From NCBI GenBank assembly GCA_014239255.1, contig JAAZZE010000008.1:1-59877 (forward strand): a stretch of 59,877 nt of DNA. Reading direction: 5' to 3'. The stretch comes from Gammaproteobacteria bacterium. Lineage in GTDB: Bacteria > Pseudomonadota > Gammaproteobacteria > Arenicellales > UBA868. Shown one piece after another: positions 53,927-59,877 of the stretch. The translations under genes were made by a program, and so were the position numbers. The notes under the pieces are model-generated. The model was not told the origin of the DNA. It did no database searches and was given only the letters and a program-made list of their open reading frames with translations. Positions within the stretch are counted from its first letter, which is position 1; each line of letters opens with the position of its first letter.

Positions 53927-54520
53927 ATGGTCAGCACCGCATCCACTATGGGGCCCCTGGGCTCACCAGCCCCCACTTTTTCCCTGCCTGACACGAATCC
54001 CGCAGCTGGGGAGAAAACGGTTTCGCTGTCCGATTACGCCAGTAACTCGGCTTTGCTGATTGCCTTTATTTGCAATCACTGTCCTTATGTGATTCATATC
54101 CGCGAGGCGTTGGTGCAGTTTGCCAAAGACTATGCACCTCGTGGACTGGCGCTAGTGGCGATCAGTGCGAATGATGCCGATAACTACCCGGATGATTCCC
54201 CGGCGAAAATGTCTGAGGAAGCCGTTCGTCATGGCTTTTTCTTTCCCTATCTTTATGATGAAGACCAGTCGGTGGCTAAAGCCTACCGGGCGGTTTGCAC
54301 GCCGGATTTTTTTCTGTTTGATAAAGAGATGCGCCTGGCCTATCGTGGCCAGTTCGATGCCAGTCGACCCAAGAGCAATGAGCCGGTTACAGGAGCCGAC
54401 CTGCGTAATGCCGCTGATGCGGTTCTTGCGGGTACTGCCATCGCAGATGAGCAAATCCCCAGTGTCGGCTGCAGTATCAAGTGGAAAGACGGCGGAACAC
54501 CGGATTACCTTCCTGCCTGA
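53927..54520 (+). CDS. thioredoxin-fold peroxiredoxin-like protein
   Basis: 197 residues. GSPAPTFSLPDTNPAAGEKTVSLSDYASNSALLIAFICNHCPYV contains the CNHC active-site pair of ResA/AhpC-TSA-type proteins, with YVIHIREALVQFAKDYAPRGLALVAISAND and VCTPDFFLFDKEMRLAYRGQFD as later fold elements including the cis-Pro. No signal peptide. Redox partner or role unknown. Divergent from moaC. Confidence 0.88.
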   Translation: MVSTASTMGPLGSPAPTFSLPDTNPAAGEKTVSLSDYASNSALLIAFICNHCPYVIHIREALVQFAKDYAPRGLALVAISANDADNYPDDSPAKMSEEAVRHGFFFPYLYDEDQSVAKAYRAVCTPDFFLFDKEMRLAYRGQFDASRPKSNEPVTGADLRNAADAVLAGTAIADEQIPSVGCSIKWKDGGTPDYLPA

Positions 54521-54550
54521 ACACATGGTGATTGGCGGGTCCTGCAAACC

Positions 54551-55720
54551 GTGATTGGTGAATCAGTTCTTTTTTCGGTCTTCCTGATCTTCACAGGCGC
54601 AGCCCTGTTAGCCACCGTCGCGCTGTATGCACGCCAGTCGCTGCTGATCGCCTATATCGCGCTGGGGGTGCTGTGCGGCCCATCTGCGTTCGGCCTTGTC
54701 GATGATCCTCATCTGATCGAGGATATCGCCCATGTGGGCATAATTTTTCTGCTGTTTCTATTGGGTATAGACATGTGCCCACGCAAACTACTGGAGCTGA
54801 TGCGCGAAGCAATTGGTGTGACGCTCGCAAGCACACTGGTGTTTGCACTCCTGGGTTACGGTATTGCCGCGGCAGTCGGACTTTCCCAGTCTGACTGCCT
54901 GCTGGTCGGCATTGCCACCACCTTGTCGAGCACCATCATCAGCCTGAAACTGCTGCCCGCTACGGTGCTTCACCATCGCCACACCGGCGAAGTCATCATC
55001 AGCATTCTGCTGCTGCAGGATCTGCTGGCCATCGTTGCGTTACTGTATCTTCATGCAATAGCCGGTGGAGAAGTATCGTGGCTACAAAACGCCGTTCAAT
55101 TCGCTGGCCTGCCAGCGCTTTTCCTCGGCGGACTACTCGCAGAACGAGTGGTACTACGACCCCTGTTCCATCGTTTTGACAAGGTTGGCGAATATGTTTT
55201 TCTGCTGGCGCTGGGCTGGTGTCTGGGATTTGCCCAGCTGGCTCAAAGCCTCGGGCTTTCTTACGAGGTGGGTGCTTTTATCGGCGGTATAACCCTAGCT
55301 AACAGTCCCATTGCGCCGTTCATCGCCGATAGTTTGCGTCCGCTACGCGATTTCTTCCTGGTGATGTTCTTTTTTGCCCTCGGCGCTGGTTTTAACATGA
55401 GCAGTGCGGGCGACGTCTGGCCTGGCGCGCTGTTGTTGGCGCTGGCCGTGGTGCTGGTTAAGCCACTGACCTACCGGATACTTTTCAGAAACTTTGGCGA
55501 GAGTCGCATACTGGCCGGCGAAGCTGGTGTACGGCTGGGACAGATGAGTGAATTCTCTTTACTGCTCGTGGCTGTGGCACTACAAGTGCAGGTGATGAGT
55601 ACCAAGGCCGGGGCCTTGGTACAACTGGCCACACTGATCACTTTCGTGATCTCGTCAACCGTGGTGGTGTTTCGCTACCCCAACCCGATCGCACTGTCCG
55701 AACGCCTCCGTCGAGACTGA
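54551..55720 (+). CDS. CPA2-type cation/proton antiporter (KefB/KefC membrane part)
   Basis: 389 residues, about 12 membrane segments, GTG start. GILCGP-like and LLFLLGIDMCPRKLLELMREAI near residue 70 and EVGAFIGGITLANSPIAPFIADSLRPLRDFFLVMFFFALGAGFNM are family marks. The cytoplasmic TrkA-N/RCK and Kef accessory parts are absent, so it is a bare antiporter without the usual nucleotide-gating domain. Substrate K+ or Na+ is not determinable. Confidence 0.88.
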   Translation: MIGESVLFSVFLIFTGAALLATVALYARQSLLIAYIALGVLCGPSAFGLVDDPHLIEDIAHVGIIFLLFLLGIDMCPRKLLELMREAIGVTLASTLVFALLGYGIAAAVGLSQSDCLLVGIATTLSSTIISLKLLPATVLHHRHTGEVIISILLLQDLLAIVALLYLHAIAGGEVSWLQNAVQFAGLPALFLGGLLAERVVLRPLFHRFDKVGEYVFLLALGWCLGFAQLAQSLGLSYEVGAFIGGITLANSPIAPFIADSLRPLRDFFLVMFFFALGAGFNMSSAGDVWPGALLLALAVVLVKPLTYRILFRNFGESRILAGEAGVRLGQMSEFSLLLVAVALQVQVMSTKAGALVQLATLITFVISSTVVVFRYPNPIALSERLRRD

Positions 55721-55744
55721 GCGATCCGCGCCCATGATACCGAC

Positions 55745-56488
55745 TCAGGGTTTTGAGGAAGCCTGGCTTTTAACTTCGCTAACCGCCGCTTCGAGCGCCG
55801 CTGCATCAGCAAGGTACTCATGGCCTGCGACACTCAGGTCATCGTTAAAGTGATAGACCAGCGGAAACCCAGTAGGGATGTTGTACTGCATAATCTCATC
55901 TTCACTGAGGTCATCGAGAAACTTGGCCATAGCTCGCAAGCTGTTGCCATGGGCCACCACCAGTACTTTGCGATCTGATTCCAGGTGCGGCACCAGTTGC
56001 TCGTGCCACCACTTTGTCACCCGCACTAGCGTATCTGCCAACGACTCGGTGGCGGGCAGGCCATCGATACCGTTGTAACGCGGATCGTTGGCCGGATGTG
56101 ATGGGTCGTCGACTTCGAGTGCGGGTGGGCGCACAGCATACCCACGGCGCCACTTGAGTACCTGCTCATCACCGTGGCGAGCTGCGGTTTCCTTTTTGTC
56201 CAAGCCCTGCAAAGCCCCATAGTGGCGCTCATTTAGACGCCAGTCACGCTGCACCGGCAGGGACATCTGGCCCATTTCTTCCAGAATCAGATCCAGAGTG
56301 TGGATCGAACGTTGCAGGAAAGAGGTCATCGCGAGGTCGAAACGATAACCCTGCGCCTTCAGGGTGCGCCCCGCATCCCGCGCTTCATTGACCCCTCGTT
56401 CAGATAGGTCTACGTCGACCCAGCCGGTAAAACGGTTCTGCAGATTCCAGGTGCTCTGCCCATGTCGGACCAGTACCAGCTGTTTCAT
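55745..56488 (-). CDS. gpmA: 2,3-bisphosphoglycerate-dependent phosphoglycerate mutase
   Basis: Glycolytic enzyme interconverting 3- and 2-phosphoglycerate. The ATG at 56488 begins MKQLVLVRHGQSTWNLQNRFTGWVDVDLSERG, with the phospho-His in RHG. RLNERHYGALQGLDKKETAARHGDEQV and VVAHGNSLRAMAKFLDDLSEDEI carry the other catalytic residues. Length 247, as usual. It converges on the antiporter gene. Confidence 0.96.
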   Translation of the reverse strand: MKQLVLVRHGQSTWNLQNRFTGWVDVDLSERGVNEARDAGRTLKAQGYRFDLAMTSFLQRSIHTLDLILEEMGQMSLPVQRDWRLNERHYGALQGLDKKETAARHGDEQVLKWRRGYAVRPPALEVDDPSHPANDPRYNGIDGLPATESLADTLVRVTKWWHEQLVPHLESDRKVLVVAHGNSLRAMAKFLDDLSEDEIMQYNIPTGFPLVYHFNDDLSVAGHEYLADAAALEAAVSEVKSQASSKP

Positions 56489-56519
56489 CGCATATGTCTT
56501 CAGGTTGTGTTCATGAGGG

Positions 56520-57122
56520 TTACCAGCAAATCTGCGCCAGGTGCGCAATCATTGCTCGCAGCGCCTGTCCACGATGGCTCAATCTATTTTTCAGATCACT
56601 GTCGAGTTCAGCTGCGGTTTGGTTTTCCTGGGTTACCCAGAATACCGGGTCGTAGCCGAAACCATTATCACCGCGGCCCTGCTCTACGATACTCCCCTCC
56701 CAGGTCCCCTGACAAACCAATGGTGTGGCATCATCCGCCTGACGCAGATAGACCATCACGCACTGGAATCGAGCTCCCCGCTGCTCGCGTGGCACCCCAT
56801 CTAGTGCGCTGAGCAATTTCGCTAGGTTATGGGCATCGGTGGCGTCACTTCCAGCAAAACGGGCCGAATGTACTCCCGGCGCACCATCGAGCGCGTCTAC
56901 TTCTAATCCTGAGTCGTCAGCCAGGGCGGGTCGGCCGGTATACTGGGACGCATTGCGTGCTTTGAGGATCGCGTTCTCGATAAAAGTGTCGCCCGTCTCA
57001 TCTGCCCCAGGAACACCTAAGGACGCCTGTCCAACCACAACAAAATCGCTGGCATGCAACAGTGCGTTAATCTCCTTTAGTTTGCCGGCGTTATCCGAAG
57101 CCAGCACGATCTCCTGCTTCAC
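56520..57122 (-). CDS. rdgB: dITP/XTP pyrophosphatase
   Basis: House-cleaning nucleotide pyrophosphatase (HAM1 family), 200 residues. [18 protein letters not shown] is the N-terminal substrate loop; [26 protein letters not shown] carries the metal-binding Asp pair; [13 protein letters not shown] and [11 protein letters not shown] are the last motifs. It overlaps rph by 4 bp, the classic rph-rdgB arrangement. Confidence 0.96.
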   Translation of the reverse strand: MKQEIVLASDNAGKLKEINALLHASDFVVVGQASLGVPGADETGDTFIENAILKARNASQYTGRPALADDSGLEVDALDGAPGVHSARFAGSDATDAHNLAKLLSALDGVPREQRGARFQCVMVYLRQADDATPLVCQGTWEGSIVEQGRGDNGFGYDPVFWVTQENQTAAELDSDLKNRLSHRGQALRAMIAHLAQICW

Positions 57123-57847
57123 GGCAGAGGAGTCTCACGGGCAACTCGCTGCAACAGCATCAGTTCATCGATGCCCTTTTTTGCCAAAGTAGTCATGGCC
57201 TGCATCTGTGCTTCACTGAAGGGCTCGTGCTCGGCCGTTCCCTGCACTTCGATAAAACACCCTGCGTCATTCATGACAAAGTTCATGTCGGTATCAGCAC
57301 TGCTATCCTCAACGTAGTCTAAATCCAGTAAGGCCACGTCATCGTGCAATCCAACCGAGACCGAAGCCACCTGCTGCAAGGACACCGGTTTTTTTAGCGC
57401 GCCGTCGCGTTCCAAGCCGTCCAAAGCGTCTGCGAGCGCCACCCAGGCACCGGTGATTGACGCTGTGCGCGTGCCGCCATCAGCCTGCAACACATCGCAA
57501 TCCAGCGTGATGGTGCGCTCACCCAGCGCACCCAGATCCAACGATGCGCGCAAGGAACGACCGATAAGGCGCTGAATTTCAAGGGTCCGCCCACCCTGCT
57601 TTCCCCGAGCCGCTTCGCGGGACATTCGTTCACCGGTCGCCCGCGGCAGCATGCCGTATTCTGCGGTCACCCAACCCTGTTCTGACCCACGCAGAAAACG
57701 TGGCACTCGCTTTTCCACACTGGCCATACACAATACGCGCGTATGGCCAAATTCAACCAGCACTGAGCCCTCGGCATGACGGCTAAAAGACCGTGTGAAC
57801 CTGACTGGCCTTAGTTCGTCGGTGCCCCTGTCATCGGCTCTTTTCAT
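57119..57847 (-). CDS. rph: ribonuclease PH
   Basis: tRNA 3'-end phosphorolytic exoribonuclease, 242 residues from the ATG at 57847. [34 protein letters not shown] is the conserved N terminus; [30 protein letters not shown] and [20 protein letters not shown] hold the phosphate and metal residues. Complete, and overlaps rdgB by 4 bp. Confidence 0.96.
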   Translation of the reverse strand: MKRADDRGTDELRPVRFTRSFSRHAEGSVLVEFGHTRVLCMASVEKRVPRFLRGSEQGWVTAEYGMLPRATGERMSREAARGKQGGRTLEIQRLIGRSLRASLDLGALGERTITLDCDVLQADGGTRTASITGAWVALADALDGLERDGALKKPVSLQQVASVSVGLHDDVALLDLDYVEDSSADTDMNFVMNDAGCFIEVQGTAEHEPFSEAQMQAMTTLAKKGIDELMLLQRVARETPLP

Positions 57848-57899
57848 TAACGTCACCTTAAAATTTATTTGTTTTAACCCGCAACTGTGCGGTCTATTG

Positions 57900-58502
57900 T
57901 CAGTCAGTCGGTAAAGTATGTCCCAGCAGGGAAAACAATTGCACCAAGAACCGGTAGGTCAAGCCCCAGATCACGCGCTCATCTTCCTGGCCGACAAATA
58001 TACCGGGGAAACGCTGGCCACCAGCCCGTTCATATCGAATCTGGGTTTGCAGGCTCGGATCCAACAAACACGACAGAGGCACCGAGACTACCTGTGAAAC
58101 TTCATGATTGGGGGTCAGCGCGGGTACCTTGTCTACCGCGAAGACAAAGCAGGAAATCAGCAGGTCCTGCGACTGGCCACCATGCCGACCCCGCAGGTCT
58201 CCCAGGCGGCCCACCAACTGATGCTGTCCCAACTCCAGGCCGATCTCCTCGAGCGTCTCGCGGCGCGCCGCGTCTCCGGCATGAAGATCAATTTCCTCTC
58301 GGCGGCCACCAGGGAAAGCCATCTGACCAGACCAAGGGTCGCCAGCATAAACTGATCGCTGGATAAAAATCATCTGAGGATCCTTTGCTGAAGGTACGGC
58401 ACCCAAGATAAGCGCAACCTCTGCCTGGCAGGGTGGCGGACTATCGACAAGTTCCGGCTGGTGGCGATCAAGCCGGTCGATTATCGTCTTGACTGATATC
58501 AC
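57900..58502 (-). CDS. NUDIX hydrolase, CoA pyrophosphatase (NudL-like)
   Basis: 200 residues. The NUDIX box [27 protein letters not shown] fits G-x5-E-x7-REUxEExGU. Before it, [21 protein letters not shown] is the UPF0035 signature of CoA pyrophosphatases. It should cleave CoA or acyl-CoA to phosphopantetheine and 3',5'-ADP. It overlaps the outer-membrane protein gene by 4 bp. Confidence 0.9.
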   Translation of the reverse strand: MISVKTIIDRLDRHQPELVDSPPPCQAEVALILGAVPSAKDPQMIFIQRSVYAGDPWSGQMAFPGGRREEIDLHAGDAARRETLEEIGLELGQHQLVGRLGDLRGRHGGQSQDLLISCFVFAVDKVPALTPNHEVSQVVSVPLSCLLDPSLQTQIRYERAGGQRFPGIFVGQEDERVIWGLTYRFLVQLFSLLGHTLPTD

Positions 58503-59134
58503 CAGTGAATGCCACCGCCTAAAACCACCCCATAACTGGATTCACGCATAGAAGTGCCGGTAATGCTGCCTGTGTAATCGGTGATGTGATAACGCCAAGC
58601 CAAGCGCAGAGATACAAAAGGTAAGGGATGGAGCACAAGCCCGGTTTCAACTGATATTGAAGAAAGGTCCTCGCGTAATCCGAGATCCCCCATTTGCGGC
58701 GCCCAACCGGCCGCACCGTAGAGGGAAAGCGCTCCCAGTACGCCGATGCGACTGTCGATTACCACACGGGCAGCGGAAGTGTCGCCTTCGGCGCCAAATC
58801 GATCCTGTTCCCACCCAAGCCCGAGGGCAACATAATTGTTATCGGCTGGGCTGATAAGACGGTATTTCAGATCGACCACGGTCTGCTCGTCCGGCGCCAT
58901 GCTGACGGCATCCTCGCTGACCCGATACGACGCGGTGCGAAACCCCCAGCGCTGATCCAGCCACAGCTCAGCGTAACCGCCGATAGATGCGGTATCAATT
59001 GAAGCATCAGTGTAATTATCAGTATCGGCAACCCAAGTCAGGATGCCGACCTCACCATCGATGGGTCCGAGCGCTCTCGCAGGCAAGGTGGCCAACAGGC
59101 CAACAATCAAAACTAAGCGTGCGGCCAATCTCAA
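58499..59134 (-). CDS. outer-membrane beta-barrel protein, YfaZ-like
   Basis: A small predicted beta-barrel. The most likely start is TTG at 59134, which has GGAGTG upstream and begins a signal peptide (LRLAARLVLIVGLLATLPARALG); the frame is open to GTG 59182. After cleavage, about 190 residues alternate hydrophobic and polar residues in strand pairs and end with a terminal aromatic (GGGIHW), the usual OMP assembly signal. Resemblance to the YfaZ family is partial. Function unknown. Confidence 0.7.
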   Translation of the reverse strand: MRLAARLVLIVGLLATLPARALGPIDGEVGILTWVADTDNYTDASIDTASIGGYAELWLDQRWGFRTASYRVSEDAVSMAPDEQTVVDLKYRLISPADNNYVALGLGWEQDRFGAEGDTSAARVVIDSRIGVLGALSLYGAAGWAPQMGDLGLREDLSSISVETGLVLHPLPFVSLRLAWRYHITDYTGSITGTSMRESSYGVVLGGGIHW

Positions 59135-59232
59135 GAAATCACTCCAACTGTAAATCGCGATGATTTTAACATCCTCTGTCACAAAACCGGCTTACCGTTC
59201 CACCGTATAATGGTCCCGCGGGGGTGTCTGGC

Positions 59233-59631
59233 ATGGAACACGACAACGGCGTGCGTATTGACCGCTGGCTCTGGGCAACACGATTCTTCAAGACCCGCCG
59301 GAGCGCGGTCGTTGCGATTCGGGCAGGTCACATACTACTCAATGAACGTCGCATTCGACCAGCAAATACTATTCGCGTGGGCGATAACTTGCGTGTACGC
59401 CGCGAAGCCTTCGTCTACCATGTTGAGGTTCGTAGGCTGATTGAAAAACGGGTCTCAGCCCTCGAGGCCACAAACGCCTACCTCGAAAATACACAAAGTC
59501 GTGAGAACCGACTGACCATGGCATACCAGTTGCGCCTACAGCCCCACCCCGTGCACACAAGCAAGGGGCGCCCAGACAAACGCGCACGTCGGGCGTTGCA
59601 GCGCCTGCGCTACGGACAAGAGACGAGCTGA
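59233..59631 (+). CDS. hslR: ribosome-associated heat shock protein Hsp15
   Basis: Small S4-domain RNA-binding protein of 132 residues from the ATG at 59233; GGGGGTG lies 8-14 nt upstream. VRIDRWLWATRFFKTRRSAVVAIRAGHILLNERRIRPANTIRVGDNLRVRRE is the S4 domain. The C-terminal KGRPDKRARRALQRLRYG is the basic tail of Hsp15, which rescues free 50S subunits with stalled nascent chains. Divergent from the OMP gene. Confidence 0.94.
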   Translation: MEHDNGVRIDRWLWATRFFKTRRSAVVAIRAGHILLNERRIRPANTIRVGDNLRVRREAFVYHVEVRRLIEKRVSALEATNAYLENTQSRENRLTMAYQLRLQPHPVHTSKGRPDKRARRALQRLRYGQETS

Positions 59632-59636
59632 GTATT

Positions 59637-59849
59637 GTGTGCGACGTCATCGTCAATGAGGCTGACCTGGCTGGCGCGCTGCGAGCTAGGGAGATCAGCA
59701 GAACCCAAATCGATGCACTGACAAATAAACCGCCTGATGATGATCACCCCTTGCACGCAGATAATCTACCCAATCTCCTGGCCAATCCCCACAACGCCTG
59801 GGGCCCAGTAGAATCTCGACAACACCTGGCCAACGAGATCGCCACTTGA
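59637..59849 (+). CDS. doubtful small ORF at the window end
   Basis: 70 codons from a GTG 5 bp after hslR. The composition is ordinary but no ribosome site, family match or structural pattern supports it. It might be a hslR-linked small protein, but it may also be a random frame. The window ends at 59877. Confidence 0.25.
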   Translation: MCDVIVNEADLAGALRAREISRTQIDALTNKPPDDDHPLHADNLPNLLANPHNAWGPVESRQHLANEIAT

Positions 59850-59877
59850 TCTGCGACTATAAAAGCAGTGCACCACG

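Overview
The window reads as chromosomal DNA of a free-living, probably marine gammaproteobacterium. Several gene sets have the gammaproteobacterial core layout: recG-ubiA, spoT-rpoZ-gmk-yicC, rph-rdgB, hslR, thyA-folA-uvrD. A ten-gene Mrp-type cation/proton antiporter and methylated-compound enzymes fit a marine setting. The taxonomic call is inference from gene order and protein resemblance; no search was run. No rRNA, tRNA or CRISPR array was found.

Layout. 1-7025: an amino-acid exporter, then a VWA protein / J-domain protein / penicillin-binding protein set, then thyA, folA and uvrD. 7071-15394: a catabolic block inserted between uvrD and ubiA. It holds a cytoplasmic DMSO-reductase-family molybdoenzyme, a broken thiolase, an NDP-forming acyl-CoA ligase, a DmdA/GcvT-like folate-dependent methyltransferase, an AidB-like acyl-CoA dehydrogenase and a divergent LysR regulator. 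Its proteins look alphaproteobacterial (roseobacter-like), and it is the best candidate here for an undescribed pathway. 15509-18931: ubiA, recG, ridA. 18932-22054: sparse DNA with a secreted Cys-rich peptide gene, a CurA-like reductase, a cupin and a clear terminator. 22055-26750: an AT-richer four-gene operon (glycosyltransferase, HxH-motif protein, GlpD-like flavoprotein, extended SDR). 26892-31152: spoT, rpoZ with an acidic extension, gmk, yicC. 31294-33326: a Ser/Thr kinase and a GntR/FadR regulator. 33485-40749: the Mrp cluster.

40791-43616: nitroreductase, tdk, a pseudogene of the malate/L-lactate dehydrogenase (Ldh2) family, and a lipoprotein. 43852-45417: an MttB-family methyltransferase without its corrinoid partner. 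45594-48833: a decayed integrative element (truncated tyrosine recombinase, truncated phage-type Cys-rich gene, small ORF, repeats, possibly a DinB gene) integrated at the 3' end of moaB, as shown by a duplicated moaB 3' end. 48720-53884: molybdenum cofactor genes moaB, moaD, moaE, moeA and moaC, with a methyltransferase and a TauD-family dioxygenase between them. 53927-59877: a thioredoxin-like protein, CPA2 antiporter, gpmA, rdgB, rph, a NUDIX hydrolase, an outer-membrane protein and hslR.

How the parts connect. The moa/moe genes make the cofactor that the 7071-9338 molybdoenzyme needs. The catabolic island suggests demethylation to tetrahydrofolate, CoA activation and oxidation of a small methylated, possibly sulfur-containing acid. 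The island, the broken thiolase, the Ldh2 pseudogene and the truncated integrase element all point to repeated gene gain followed by decay.
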